NCBI RefSeq assembly: GCF_003337425.1
Contig: NZ_QPJU01000005.1
Location: forward strand, 1-63,205
Source of the DNA: Extensimonas vulgaris
Lineage (GTDB): Bacteria > Pseudomonadota > Gammaproteobacteria > Burkholderiales > Burkholderiaceae_C
Direction: 5' to 3'
DNA: 63,205 nucleotides
Shown here one piece after another: positions 18,336 to 26,993 of this stretch; positions within the stretch are counted from its first letter, which is position 1, and every line of letters starts with the position of its first letter. The translations under genes and the position numbers were made by a program. The notes under the pieces are model-generated. The model did no database searches. It was not told the DNA's origin and worked only from the letters and a program-made list of their open reading frames with translations.

Positions 18336-18995
18336 ATGGCAGCGAGGGCTTCGGAGCTTGCGCAGCAAATCGCTGCGCTGCTGCCACAAACGCAGTGCAT
18401 GCGCTGTGGCTACCCCGATTGTGCGGCTTACGCGCAGGCCATTGCCGTGGGCGAGGCAGCGATCAACCGCTGTCCGCCCGGCGGTGCCGAAGGTGTGGCG
18501 CGGCTTTCCGCCCTCACGGGCAAGCCACCCATGCCCCTCGATGCGGCATGTGGCCAGGAAACAGTGCGCAGCGTTGCTTTCATCGATGAAAGCGCTTGTA
18601 TAGGTTGCACGCTGTGTCTCAAGGTGTGCCCCACCGACGCCATCGTGGGCACGAACAAGCGCATGCACACCGTGATCGAGGCGCATTGCACGGGCTGCGA
18701 GCTCTGCCTGCCGGCGTGTCCGGTCGATTGCATCCAGCTCGAAAATGCGAGCGGCACGGCCACGGGGTGGAACGCGTGGTCGCAGGCCCAGGCCGAAGCT
18801 GCACGCGAGCGCTACGCCCGGCACCAGCGCAGACGCGCCGCGCCAAGCGTCACACTGACGCCTGCTCCAACTGCGGCCCAGCCGCGGGCGACGGTGCTGA
18901 CGCCTGTCTCTCCATCTTCCGCGCAGGCGCGGCAAGCGGCCATCGCTGCAGCCATGGAGCGTGCCCGGGAAAAGAGGCGAGGGACTGCGGGGTAA
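18336..18995 (+). CDS. rnfB: Stand-alone RnfB/RsxB-type 2x[4Fe-4S] ferredoxin
   Basis: A 219-residue iron-sulfur protein. The N-terminal Fe-S domain has QCMRCGYPDCAAYAQA with a downstream NRCPPGG (Cys set of an RnfB-like [4Fe-4S] cluster). A two-cluster ferredoxin domain follows: CIGCTLCLKVCP and CTGCELCLPACP. The C-terminal about 70 residues are Ala/Arg-rich. It lacks the N-terminal membrane anchor of true RnfB, and no other rnf subunit is nearby, so it is probably a soluble electron carrier. This layout is common in beta-proteobacteria. ATG 18336 lies 5 bp after phaZ; the two are likely co-transcribed. Confidence 0.85.
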   Translation: MAARASELAQQIAALLPQTQCMRCGYPDCAAYAQAIAVGEAAINRCPPGGAEGVARLSALTGKPPMPLDAACGQETVRSVAFIDESACIGCTLCLKVCPTDAIVGTNKRMHTVIEAHCTGCELCLPACPVDCIQLENASGTATGWNAWSQAQAEAARERYARHQRRRAAPSVTLTPAPTAAQPRATVLTPVSPSSAQARQAAIAAAMERAREKRRGTAG

Positions 18996-19021
18996 AAAAA
19001 TCTGCGCACAGTTTCTGTGCG
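18994..19021 (-). terminator. Intrinsic terminator for maeB (minus strand)
   Basis: CGCACAG (19005-19011) and CTGTGCG (19015-19021) form a perfect 7-bp stem with a 3-nt loop. On the minus strand the hairpin is followed within a few bases by seven T residues (the A-run just after the rnfB stop). It would stop maeB transcripts about 280 bp after the stop codon. Confidence 0.6.
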
Positions 19022-19208
19022 TCCAATCAGATAACAGAAGCAGCTGCCGCGGGCAGCGTAGCGGTACAGCTGCTTTGCCTCGTGCGAAGCCGAGCAAGTG
19101 AGGCTGCTCGAATTGCTATTTATAGAGTAGCAACTGGCGCTTGAAGGATGAGCCTCAAAAGCCCATTTGATGCCAAATTTTACGGGTGCAGCCTCTGCGG
19201 CGATCAAT
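19022..19208. other. Gene-free stretch with degenerate REP-like palindromes
   Basis: Between the rnfB end and the truncated element copy. It holds AGCAGCTG ... CAGCTGCT inverted repeats (19036-19071 region) and a TAGCAACTGGCGCTTG segment (about 19129-19144) that looks like a decayed copy of the CTAGCGCTT palindrome found at 23011. No open frame here has a recognisable product. Confidence 0.4.
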
Positions 19209-19210
19209 GG

Positions 19211-19290
19211 CCGCCCCATAGCGAGACTATGGGGCAAGAAGCCGGTAAAAAATGGGCCGCTGCGGCGCATTCGCAGCCGACGATTCCAAG
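19211..19290. repeat. Truncated copy (A) of the 165-bp palindromic element
   Basis: About 80 bp, from the central hairpin (CCGCCCCATAG...CTATGGGGC) through one arm to CGATTCCAAG. It corresponds to the right half of copy C at 42389-42549. The outer TIR (AAAGTCCGACAGGCT) and the other arm are missing. It ends 6 bp before the maeB stop codon. Confidence 0.85.
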
Positions 19291-19296
19291 CTGGGC

Positions 19297-21594
19297 TCAG
19301 ACTTTCGGCGCGGCTGCGTTGGCGGCCGCCAGCGCGGTCATGTTGACCACGCGGCGCACGGTCGAGGAGGGCGTGAGCACGTGCGCCGGGGCCGCCGCGC
19401 CGAGCAGGATGGGGCCGATGGTGGTGCCATGCGCGCTCGTGGTTTTGAGCACGTTGAAGAGGATGTTGGCCGCGTCCAGGTTGGGGCAGATCAGCACGTT
19501 GGCGGCGCCGCTGAGCGTGGCGTCGAGCAAGCTGTTGCGGCGCACGTCTTCGGACAGCGCGGCGTCGCCGTGCAGCTCGCCGTCGCACTCGATGTGCGGC
19601 GCGAGCTCCTTGAACAGGTCGCGCGCGTGGCGCATCTTGCGCGCCGAGGCGCGGCTCGAAGAGCCGTAGTTGGAGTGCGACAAAAACGCCACCTTGGGTG
19701 GCAGGCCGAAGCGCTGCACCTCTTCGGCGGCCATGAGCGCGATGGCCGCGAGCTGCTCGGCGCTCGGGTCTTCGTGGATGTAGGTGTCGGCGATGAACAA
19801 GGTGTATTGGTCGAGCATCAGCGCGTTCACGGTCGCGAGGCCCGGCGCGCCTTTTTTCACGCCGAGGATGTCGCGGATGTGTTCGAGGTGACTGTCAAAG
19901 CGCCCCACCAGCCCGCACAGCATGGCGTCGGCGTCGCCCAGGTGCACCATCAGGGCGGCAATCAAGGTGTTGGAGCGGCGCACCGCGGCCTTGGCGGCCT
20001 CGGGCGTGACGCCATTGCGACCCATGAGGCGGTGGTAAGTCTCCCAATACTGGCGAAAGCGCGGGTCGTCCTCGGGGTTGCAGATTTCCACGTCGCTGCC
20101 GGGCTGGATGCGCAGGCCCGCTTTGGCGATGCGCGCAGCGATCACCGCGGGGCGGCCGATCAGAATGGGGCGCGCGAGCCCGTCATCGACGGCCACCTGG
20201 GCTGCGCGCAGCACGCGCTCGTCCTCGCCTTCGGCGTAGGCCACGCGCCGCGGCTGGGCTTTGGCCGCGGCGAACACGGGGCGCATGAACATGCTGGTCT
20301 GATAGACGAAGCGCGAGAGGCTCTCGCGGTAGGCGTCCAGGTCGGCAATGGGGCGCGTGGCTACGCCCGACTCGGCCGCGGCCTGCGCCACGGCGGGGGC
20401 GATGCGCAATATCAGGCGCACGTCGAACGGCGTGGGGATCAGGTAATCGGGCCCGAAGCGCAGCTCCTTGCCGGCATAGGCGGCGGCCACTTCGTCGCTC
20501 ATCTCGGCCTTGGCCAGGTCGGCGATCTGGCGCACGCAGGCGAGTTTCATGGCGTCCGTGATCTTGGTCGCGCCGCAGTCGAGCGCGCCGCGGAAGATGT
20601 ACGGAAAGCACAGCACGTTGTTGACCTGGTTCGGGTAGTCCGAGCGGCCCGTGGCGATGATGCAGTCGGGGCGCACGGCCTTGGCGAGCTCGGGACGGAT
20701 CTCGGGCTCGGGGTTGGCGAGCGCGAGGATGATGGGCTTGTCCGCCATGGTCTTGACCATCTCGGCCGTGAGCACGCCGGGCGCCGAGCAGCCGAGGAAC
20801 ACGTCCGCGCCCTGCACCACGTCGGCGAGCGTGCGCGCGCTGGTGTTTTGTGCGTAGCGCGCCTTGGACTCGTCGTAGCCGCCGGGGCGGCCTTCGTAGA
20901 TCACGCCCTTGGAGTCCACCATGAAGACGTTCTCGCGCCGCACGCCGAGCTCCACCATGACATCGACGCAGGCGAGGGCCGCTGCGCCCGCGCCCGATAC
21001 GGCCACCTTGACCGCATCGATGCGCTTGCCCACGAGCTCCAGCCCGTTGAGCAGTGCGGCGCTCGAGATGATGGCCGTGCCGTGCTGGTCGTCGTGGAAC
21101 ACGGGGATGTTCATGCGCTCGCGCAGCTTGCGCTCGATGTAAAAGCACTCGGGCGCCTTGATGTCCTCGAGGTTGACGCCGCCCAGCGTGGGTTCGAGCG
21201 CGGCGATGATTTCGACGAGCTTGTCCGGGTCGCGCTCGGCGAGTTCGATGTCGAAGACGTCGATACCGGCGAACTTTTTGAACAGGCAGCCTTTGCCTTC
21301 CATCACGGGCTTGCCCGCAAGCGGGCCGATGTCACCCAGACCCAGCACGGCCGTGCCGTTGGTGACCACGCCCACGAGGTTGCCGCGCGCCGTGTAGTCG
21401 AAGGCCTTGGACGGGTCGGCGTGGATGTCCAGGCAAGGGTAGGCCACCCCGGGCGAATAGGCGAGCGAGAGGTCGCGCTGGTTCGACAGCGGCTTGGTCG
21501 GGCTCACGGAAATTTTGCCGCGCACGGGCGTGGCGTGGTAGGCGCGCGCGGCGTCGCGCAAAACTTGTTCGGCGGGCGAGAGGGGTTTGGTCAT
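19297..21594 (-). CDS. maeB: MaeB: NADP-dependent malic enzyme with phosphotransacetylase-like domain
   Basis: A 765-residue protein of the large bacterial malic-enzyme type. The N-terminal malic enzyme domain (about 1-430) has [40 protein letters not shown] and the NADP-binding [11 protein letters not shown]. The C-terminal about 330 residues form a phosphotransacetylase-like domain ([15 protein letters not shown]) that in relatives is regulatory, binding acetyl-CoA, rather than catalytic. Reaction: malate plus NADP gives pyruvate, CO2 and NADPH, useful when growing on acetyl-CoA from PHB or fatty acids, which fits the surrounding genes. The truncated element copy sits directly past the stop codon, and a terminator lies at 18994-19021. 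Confidence 0.93.
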   Translation of the reverse strand: MTKPLSPAEQVLRDAARAYHATPVRGKISVSPTKPLSNQRDLSLAYSPGVAYPCLDIHADPSKAFDYTARGNLVGVVTNGTAVLGLGDIGPLAGKPVMEGKGCLFKKFAGIDVFDIELAERDPDKLVEIIAALEPTLGGVNLEDIKAPECFYIERKLRERMNIPVFHDDQHGTAIISSAALLNGLELVGKRIDAVKVAVSGAGAAALACVDVMVELGVRRENVFMVDSKGVIYEGRPGGYDESKARYAQNTSARTLADVVQGADVFLGCSAPGVLTAEMVKTMADKPIILALANPEPEIRPELAKAVRPDCIIATGRSDYPNQVNNVLCFPYIFRGALDCGATKITDAMKLACVRQIADLAKAEMSDEVAAAYAGKELRFGPDYLIPTPFDVRLILRIAPAVAQAAAESGVATRPIADLDAYRESLSRFVYQTSMFMRPVFAAAKAQPRRVAYAEGEDERVLRAAQVAVDDGLARPILIGRPAVIAARIAKAGLRIQPGSDVEICNPEDDPRFRQYWETYHRLMGRNGVTPEAAKAAVRRSNTLIAALMVHLGDADAMLCGLVGRFDSHLEHIRDILGVKKGAPGLATVNALMLDQYTLFIADTYIHEDPSAEQLAAIALMAAEEVQRFGLPPKVAFLSHSNYGSSSRASARKMRHARDLFKELAPHIECDGELHGDAALSEDVRRNSLLDATLSGAANVLICPNLDAANILFNVLKTTSAHGTTIGPILLGAAAPAHVLTPSSTVRRVVNMTALAAANAAAPKV

Positions 21595-21718
21595 GCGGTC
21601 GTCAAGTGAAGTAGTCTCAACCCCCCGAATTTACCCGCAGCACGCCCGCATGTAGGCGCCCCTTGTGCACGGTCGGACGCAGCCACCGGTTTTTACCGGC
21701 GTACAGGCGCCGAGAGCG

Positions 21719-22999
21719 TCAGGTCAGCAGGTCGCAGAGCGTGCGCGCCACCACCTTGGTGGCGCGGCGCAGGTCTTGCAGGTCCAGCCGCTCGTCGGCG
21801 CGCTTGGCGTGCGATTCGAGCACGCTGCGCGGGCCGGCGCCGTAGATCACGCCGGGGATGCCGCGCTCCACGTACAGGCGCACGTCGGTGTAAAGCGGCG
21901 TGCCGCGGGCCGGGATGGGCTCGCCGAACACGGCCGCGCCGTGCTTTTGCAGCGCCTGCACCAGCGGCGCGTTGCCCGGCAGCGGCGTCATGGCGCGCGC
22001 GAGCAGCAGGCGCCGGATGTCCACGCGCAGGGCGTCGCCGCCGGCACTGTCGTAGCCGCGCTCGGCGTTGAACTGCTGCGCAGTCGTGGCGATGAGCGTG
22101 CGCAGCTGTGCCTCGACTTTGGCGGGGTCTTCTTCGGGGATCATGCGCCGGTCGAGCTTGAGCACGACTGTGCCGGGCACCACGTTGGTGTGCGTGCCGC
22201 CGTCGATGCGGCCGATGTTGAGGTAAGGGTGCGTGATGCCGGGCACCTGGGACGTGATCTGGCGGTACCTGGCGTTCTCGGCGTACAGCGCGTTCATGAT
22301 GGCGACGGCGCCTTGCAGCGCATCGACGCCGGTGTCGGGCACCGCGGCGTGCGCCATCTTGCCGTGCACGGTCACTTCGAGCTGCAGGCAACCGTTGTGC
22401 GCCACCACCACTTCGTAGCTGAAGCCCGCGGCCATCATCAGGTCGGGTTGCGTCAGGCCCTGGCGCAGCAGCCAGTCGGGGCCGAGTTCGCCGCCGAATT
22501 CCTCGTCGTAGGTGAAGTGCAGCTCCACCGCGCCGCGCTGCGGCCGCGCCACGGCTTCGAGCGCGCGCACGGCAAAGCTGTAGGTGGCGAAGTCGCTCTT
22601 GCTTACCGCGGCGGCGCGGCCGTAGAGCTTGCCAGCGACGATCTCGCCGCCGTAAGGGTCGTGCGTCCAGCCCTCGCCGGGCGGCACCACGTCGCCGTGA
22701 GCGTTGAGCGCGATGGTTTTGCCGCCCGTGCCGTAGCGCCGGCGCACGATCAGGTTGGTGATGCTTTGCATGCCGTGCGCGCGCACCTCGGCAGCGGGCA
22801 CGGGGTATTTTTCGGCGGCAAAGCCCCAGGCGGCGAGCAGCTCGGCCGTCTTGTCGGCGTGCGGCGCGTTGTCGCCGGGCGGCGTGTCGGTGGGCACGCG
22901 CACGAGTTGCTGCAGGAAGGCGACTTCTTCGTCGAAGTGCGCGTCTATCCAGGCGTCGAGCGGGGCGTAGAGGTTTTCTTGGGGCATGGTTTTATGCAT
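21719..22999 (-). CDS. M20-family metallopeptidase/deacylase (ArgE/DapE-like)
   Basis: A 426-residue M20 zinc hydrolase. Metal and active-site motifs are ALNAHGDVVPPGEGW (His and Asp), YDEEFGGELG (general-base Glu and ligand Glu) and HNGCLQLEVTVHGKMAHAAVPD at the dimerisation-domain start, with a C-terminal ligand His. It hydrolyses an amide bond in an N-acyl amino acid, peptide or ureide. Position as last gene of a minus-strand run after uraD-allC and puuE suggests ureide or carbamoyl-amino-acid turnover, but the substrate is not determined. ATG 22999 has AGAGG 8 nt upstream; ATG 22987 is an alternative. A REP palindrome occupies the 54-bp gap to the preceding gene. Confidence 0.82.
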   Translation of the reverse strand: MHKTMPQENLYAPLDAWIDAHFDEEVAFLQQLVRVPTDTPPGDNAPHADKTAELLAAWGFAAEKYPVPAAEVRAHGMQSITNLIVRRRYGTGGKTIALNAHGDVVPPGEGWTHDPYGGEIVAGKLYGRAAAVSKSDFATYSFAVRALEAVARPQRGAVELHFTYDEEFGGELGPDWLLRQGLTQPDLMMAAGFSYEVVVAHNGCLQLEVTVHGKMAHAAVPDTGVDALQGAVAIMNALYAENARYRQITSQVPGITHPYLNIGRIDGGTHTNVVPGTVVLKLDRRMIPEEDPAKVEAQLRTLIATTAQQFNAERGYDSAGGDALRVDIRRLLLARAMTPLPGNAPLVQALQKHGAAVFGEPIPARGTPLYTDVRLYVERGIPGVIYGAGPRSVLESHAKRADERLDLQDLRRATKVVARTLCDLLT

Positions 23000-23010
23000 G
23001 AAATTGGCCT

Positions 23011-23035
23011 CTAGCGCTTGTGTAGTAAGCGCTAG
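23011..23035. repeat. REP-like palindrome CTAGCGCTT-N7-AAGCGCTAG
   Basis: A perfect 9-bp inverted repeat (23011-23019 and 23027-23035) with a 7-nt loop. It is embedded in the longer context GGCCTCTAGCGCTTG...GCTAGCAGCTAT and lies in the short gap between uraD-allC and the M20 gene. A related degenerate copy is at 49427-49462. Confidence 0.7.
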
Positions 23036-23053
23036 CAGCTATTTTTATGGGAG

Positions 23054-25009
23054 CTATACGAGTATTTCCCGAGCCAGGTTTTCGAGCAACTTCTGCAGCG
23101 CGCGCACGGCGAGTTCCATGTCGTCGCTGGTGGTCGATTCGAGCGGGTTGTGGCTGATGCCGCCGTTTTCGCCGCGCACGAACAGCATGGCCTGTGGCAG
23201 GATCTGGTGCAGCTTCATGGCGTCGTGGCCTGCGCCGCTGGGCAGGCGCTGCACGGGCAGGCCCAGCGCCTGCACGGCCGCCTCCCAGCGGCGCTGCCAC
23301 GCGGGCGCGCTGGGCGCGGCGGCCGCGCGCAGGGTTTCCTGCAGCGCGTACTGCAGGCCGCGCCGGGTGGCGATGCGCTCGACCTGCGCCAGCACGTCGG
23401 CGGCCATGCGGTCGCGCTGCGCGTCGCTGGGCGCGCGCAAGTCCAGGCTGAAGCTGCAGCGCCCCGGCACCACGTTGACCGAGCCCTGCGGCACGCCGAG
23501 CTGGCCCATGGTGGCGACCGAGTCGCCGTCCTGCGCAGCGCGCTGCTCCAGGTACAGCGCCAGCTCGGCGGCGGCGCAGGCCGCGTCGCGGCGGCGGTTC
23601 ATGGGGGTGGTGCCGGCGTGGCTGGCCTCGCCGATGAATTCACCAAGATAGCGCACGCTGCCGTTGATCGCGCTGACCACGCCCAGCGGCAGGTTCAATT
23701 CGCACAGCACCGGGCCTTGTTCGATGTGTACCTCGACGAAGCCCAGGTACTGCGCCGGGTCGCGCCGCAGGCTGGGGATGTCTTCGATGCGCAAGTCGGC
23801 GCGCTGCATGGCTGCGCGCAGCGTGATGCCGGCGGCGTCGCGCTGGTCGAGCCAGGCCGGGTCGAAGTCGCCCACGAGCGCGCTCGAGCCCAGGAATGTG
23901 GCGGCAAAGCGCTGGCCTTCTTCTTCGGCAAACGCCACCACTTCGAGCGCAAAGGGCAGGCGCCGGCCGGTGCGCGCGAGTTCGCGCACGCAGGCGATGG
24001 GCACGAAAATGCCCAGCCGCCCGTCGTACTTGCCGGCGTTGCGCACGGTGTCGTAGTGCGATCCCGTGAGCAGCGCGCGTGCGCCCGGCGTGGCGCCGTG
24101 GTAGCGCCCCACCACGTTGCCCACGGCGTCGATGTGCACGGCGTCGAAGCCGCTGGTTTGCATCAGCGCGTGCAGCTCGGCCGCGCAGGCGCGGTGCGCG
24201 TCGCTGAGGTAGGTGACGCAGAGCTGCCCGTGTTCGGCAAACCCGGGCTCGCTGTGGCGCGCGAGCTGCTCGTGCCAGTCCCAGACCATGTTGCCCAGCG
24301 CCGGCGTGAAGCCGAATTTATCGTTCAGGCGCAACTCGGCAATGCGGTGGATGTTGCGCAGCGCTTCGGCGCGTTCGGCGTCGGGGTGCTGGTGCAGGCG
24401 ACGCGCCAGGGTATCGATGATTTGCGCGCGCTGCAGCCCCGTGCCGCGTGGCCCGCGCACCGCGAGGATGAACGGGAAGCCAAAGCGTGCGTTGTAGGCG
24501 GTGTTGAGCTCGTGCAGGCGCGCAAACTCCTGCGGCGTGCAGGCCGTGAGGCCGGCCTGGTTTTGTTCCTGCGCAGATTCGGCCGTGAGGCTTTGTGCGA
24601 TGGCGGCCTTGCCCGCGAGCTCGGGGTGTGCACGGATCAGCGCGAGCTGTGCGTCCGTGTCGGCGCACGTGACCACTTCGGCCATGGCGTATTTGAGCTG
24701 CGCGAGCGACTCGAACGGGCGCTGGTGCAGCGCCGCGGCCGCGATCCAGGGCGAATGTTCGTAGATGCCGGCGAGCATCTGCAGGGCTTCGGGCTCGGGG
24801 GCGGCGTTGAGCTGGTCTAGGAGCCTGTCGGACTTTGGAGTCGTCGGCTGCGAATGCGCCGCAGCGGCCCATTTTTTACCGTCTTCTTGCCCCATAGCAC
24901 CACTATGGGGCGGCGAATCCGGCAAAAACTGGCCTCGCTGGGGCGCATTCTCGCTTTCGACGCCCAAAGTCCGACAGGCTCCTGGTGTGTAGGGCATGGC
25001 GCTGTGCAT
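23054..25009 (-). CDS. UraD (OHCU decarboxylase)-allantoate amidohydrolase fusion with element-derived N-terminus
   Basis: A 651-residue fusion. Residues about 64-235 are UraD: LDQLNAAPEPEALQMLAGIY, EHSPWI and RAHPELAGKAA with the catalytic His. This domain decarboxylates OHCU to S-allantoin. Residues about 240-651 are an M20-type allantoate/carbamoyl amidohydrolase: GSHYDTVRNAGKYDGRLG, AEEEGQRF, HIEQGPVL and GAGHDAMKL. Together with puuE the two parts cover OHCU to ureidoglycine/ureidoglycolate. Residues about 9-63 are not UraD: they are encoded by copy B of the palindromic element, inserted in frame after ATG-Pro-Tyr-Thr. Removing 55 codons restores MPYTLDQLNAAP, a normal UraD start. ATG 25009 and 24997 are both possible. 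puuE ends 7 bp upstream, so the genes form an operon. Confidence 0.9.
   Translation of the reverse strand: MHSAMPYTPGACRTLGVESENAPQRGQFLPDSPPHSGAMGQEDGKKWAAAAHSQPTTPKSDRLLDQLNAAPEPEALQMLAGIYEHSPWIAAAALHQRPFESLAQLKYAMAEVVTCADTDAQLALIRAHPELAGKAAIAQSLTAESAQEQNQAGLTACTPQEFARLHELNTAYNARFGFPFILAVRGPRGTGLQRAQIIDTLARRLHQHPDAERAEALRNIHRIAELRLNDKFGFTPALGNMVWDWHEQLARHSEPGFAEHGQLCVTYLSDAHRACAAELHALMQTSGFDAVHIDAVGNVVGRYHGATPGARALLTGSHYDTVRNAGKYDGRLGIFVPIACVRELARTGRRLPFALEVVAFAEEEGQRFAATFLGSSALVGDFDPAWLDQRDAAGITLRAAMQRADLRIEDIPSLRRDPAQYLGFVEVHIEQGPVLCELNLPLGVVSAINGSVRYLGEFIGEASHAGTTPMNRRRDAACAAAELALYLEQRAAQDGDSVATMGQLGVPQGSVNVVPGRCSFSLDLRAPSDAQRDRMAADVLAQVERIATRRGLQYALQETLRAAAAPSAPAWQRRWEAAVQALGLPVQRLPSGAGHDAMKLHQILPQAMLFVRGENGGISHNPLESTTSDDMELAVRALQKLLENLAREILV
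24819..24983. repeat. Palindromic MITE-like element, copy B
   Basis: About 165 bp bounded by AGGAGCCTGTCGGAC and its inverse GTCCGACAGGCTCCT. There is a central hairpin GCCCCATAGCACCACTATGGGGC, and the two arms are imperfectly complementary along their whole length. It carries no stop codon in the uraD frame. Same orientation as copy D (62136-62310), opposite to C. Confidence 0.92.
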
Positions 25010-25016
25010 GCTTGGG

Positions 25017-25973
25017 TCACGCTTCGGGGGTGGGGCAGGGGTGCGTGGCCGCCCAGTGGCGCGCGATGTCTATGCGCCGGCACACCCAGACTTTGTCGTG
25101 CTGCAGCACGTAGTCCAGAAAGCGCTGCAGCGCCGTGATGCGCCCCGGGCGCCCGAGCAGGCGGCAGTGCATGCCCACGCTCATCATCTTGGGCGCATTC
25201 GCGTCGGCGGGGTCGCCCTCGGCATAGAGCGCGTCGAAAGTGTCCTTCATGTAGTGGAAAAAGGGCTCGGCGTGCGAAAAGCCCTGCGGCAGCGCAAAGC
25301 GCATGTCGTTGCAGTCCAGCGTGTAGGGCACGATCAGTTGCGGCACCACCTGGCCGTCGCTGCGCCGCACCTTCATCCAAAAAGGCAGGTCGTCGCCGTA
25401 GTAGTCGCTGTCGTAGGCAAAGCCGCCATCGTCGGCCACGAGCCGGCGCGTATTCGGGCTGTCGCGCCCCGTGTACCAGCCCAGCGGGCGCGTGCCCGTG
25501 AGCTGCGTGAGTATTTCCATGGCCTGCTGCATGTGGGCGCGCTCCACGTCCTCGGGCACGTTCTGGTAGTGGATCCACTGCAGGCCATGGCAGGCAATTT
25601 CGTGCCCCTGCTGCACCAGTGCCCGTGCGAGTTCGGGGTGGCGCGCGAGCGCGCTCGCGACGGCGAACACCGTGAGCGGCAGCCCGCGCTCGGCGAACGC
25701 GCGCACAATGCGCCACACACCCACGCGCGCGCCGTACTCGTAGATGCTCTCCATGCTCATGTGGCGCGCGGGGTAGCTTTCGGGGTTGAACATTTCCGAG
25801 AGGAATTGCTCCGAGCCCGGGTTGCCGTGCAGCACGCAGTTTTCACCCCCTTCCTCGTAGTTGAGCACGAACTGCACGGCGATGCGCGCGCCGCCAGGCC
25901 ATTGCGCATGCGGCGGCCTGGGGCCGTAGCCAATCAGGTCGCGTGGGTAATCGAGCGTGGTGTCGTAAAACAT
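25017..25973 (-). CDS. puuE: PuuE allantoinase (polysaccharide-deacetylase fold)
   Basis: A 318-residue metal-independent allantoinase of the NodB/polysaccharide-deacetylase fold. Typical PuuE features are FYDTTLDYPRDLIGYG at the N-terminus, FVLNYEEGGENCVLHG, EIACHGLQWIHYQ, GWYTGRDSPNTRRL and DYYGDDLPFW. It opens allantoin to allantoate in the cytoplasm. I take ATG 25973, preceded by GGAA 8 nt upstream, rather than the TTG at 25985. It is first gene of the run puuE, uraD-allC, M20 and is divergent from uraH across about 100 bp. Confidence 0.93.
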   Translation of the reverse strand: MFYDTTLDYPRDLIGYGPRPPHAQWPGGARIAVQFVLNYEEGGENCVLHGNPGSEQFLSEMFNPESYPARHMSMESIYEYGARVGVWRIVRAFAERGLPLTVFAVASALARHPELARALVQQGHEIACHGLQWIHYQNVPEDVERAHMQQAMEILTQLTGTRPLGWYTGRDSPNTRRLVADDGGFAYDSDYYGDDLPFWMKVRRSDGQVVPQLIVPYTLDCNDMRFALPQGFSHAEPFFHYMKDTFDALYAEGDPADANAPKMMSVGMHCRLLGRPGRITALQRFLDYVLQHDKVWVCRRIDIARHWAATHPCPTPEA

Positions 25974-26000
25974 GGGGCGTTCCAAAAAACATGGTCATGT

Positions 26001-26030
26001 GCACGAAGATTGCATGTGCAGTTTTCGTGC
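26001..26030. promoter_or_regulatory. Candidate operator between puuE and uraH
   Basis: GCACGAA (26001-26007) and its inverse TTCGTGC (26024-26030) are spaced by 23 bp start to start, about two helical turns, in the middle of the divergent puuE/uraH intergenic region. A shared regulator of purine degradation could bind here; the family cannot be told. Confidence 0.35.
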
Positions 26031-26074
26031 CCACAAGTTTGTAAGGCCTGGGCGTATTTTGAGGAGATTTCGAG

Positions 26075-26425
26075 ATGGGCTTGAGTACCCATGTGCTGGA
26101 CACCATGCACGGCTGCCCCGCTGCCGGCATGGAAGTCGCACTTTACGAGATGCACGGCGAGGCCGCGAGCTTGCTCAAGCGCGTGGTGCTGAACCAGGAC
26201 GGGCGCAGCGCCGCGCCCCTGCTCGACGATGTGAGCCTGCGCTGCGGCACCTACCGGCTGCGCTTCAACGTTGCGGGATATTTTGCGGCGCGCGGCGTGG
26301 TGCTGCCACAGCCGAATTTTCTCGATCAGGTGAATCTGGACTTTGGCGTCGCGCACGCCGACCAGCATTACCATGTGCCGCTGCTCGTGAGCCCCTGGAG
26401 CTATGCCACCTACCGCGGCTCCTGA
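26075..26425 (+). CDS. uraH: UraH: 5-hydroxyisourate hydrolase (transthyretin-like)
   Basis: A 116-residue protein with all HIUase hallmarks: N-terminal LSTHVLDTMHGCPAAG (catalytic His), the mid-protein Arg region (LRCGTYRLRFN), a conserved YHVPLLVSPWSYATYRGS end and the C-terminal YRGS tetrapeptide. It hydrolyses 5-hydroxyisourate to OHCU, the substrate of the UraD domain encoded divergently. ATG 26075 is preceded by GAGGAG at good spacing. No uricase is present in the window. Confidence 0.95.
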   Translation: MGLSTHVLDTMHGCPAAGMEVALYEMHGEAASLLKRVVLNQDGRSAAPLLDDVSLRCGTYRLRFNVAGYFAARGVVLPQPNFLDQVNLDFGVAHADQHYHVPLLVSPWSYATYRGS

Positions 26426-26458
26426 GAGGCCGAGGCGCATGGCCGGCACTTTGCTGAC

Positions 26459-26974
26459 TTACATCTGCCCTTCGGTCAGCGTGTCGAGCTGAAAGTGCCC
26501 GCTCTTGTCCCACAGCCAGACGTCGGTGTAAGTGACGCGGCCCATGCGCTGCGGCGCAGGGTAGGGGGCGGCGGCGCGCGCGATGCGTTCGATCTCGGCC
26601 ACGACCTCAGGCGCATGGCTGGGTGCACGCTTCCAGTGCAAGGCGGTGACGCGGCCCGCGCGATCGATTTCTATGTCGAGCACGCCGATCGCATACAGCA
26701 TGGGTGGCAGTTTGCCCTGGTAGATGCGCCCCGCGTTGCGCTCATAAAGGTGCCGTGCTGCGTCCTGGCGGTAGGCGCGCGGTGTGCTGGCGGACGAGGC
26801 ATGCACGGTTTCGGTGCCTGGCAGGACGCTGTCTTGTGCAGAAGGCGAAGCCGTGGGGGCCTGGGGCGGCGACTTGCACGCCGTCACCATAGCGGTGATG
26901 GCGGTCAACAGGCTGGCAAGCCGCCAGCGGCGGGGTTCGGTGGCCGTTTCGGGCGGGGGAGGGAGCGAGGACAT
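26459..26974 (-). CDS. Predicted lipoprotein with TonB-like C-terminal domain
   Basis: A 171-residue protein. It begins with a Pro-rich and charged stretch, then a hydrophobic segment WRLASLLTAITAMVTAC ending in a lipobox-like VTAC, so it is probably a lipoprotein. After a low-complexity linker, residues about 80-171 read GVLDIEIDRAGRVTALHWKRAPSHA and resemble the energy-transducer TonB C-terminal fold. Function unknown. The ATG at 26974 overlaps the most upstream possible xdhC start; it converges on uraH, 33 bp away. Confidence 0.65.
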   Translation of the reverse strand: MSSLPPPPETATEPRRWRLASLLTAITAMVTACKSPPQAPTASPSAQDSVLPGTETVHASSASTPRAYRQDAARHLYERNAGRIYQGKLPPMLYAIGVLDIEIDRAGRVTALHWKRAPSHAPEVVAEIERIARAAAPYPAPQRMGRVTYTDVWLWDKSGHFQLDTLTEGQM

Positions 26975-26993
26975 GGGTACGCTGGAGATGGAA

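Noticed and set aside
19252-21609. 785-residue plus-strand open frame antisense to maeB
   Set aside because: maeB on the other strand has complete family motifs across its length. High GC creates long antisense frames; this one has low-complexity Ala/Arg/Gly/His composition.
21595-21718. ACCGGTTTTTACCGG hairpin downstream of the M20 gene as a terminator
   Set aside because: The stem is only 5-6 bp and no T-run follows on the minus strand, so it is not supported.
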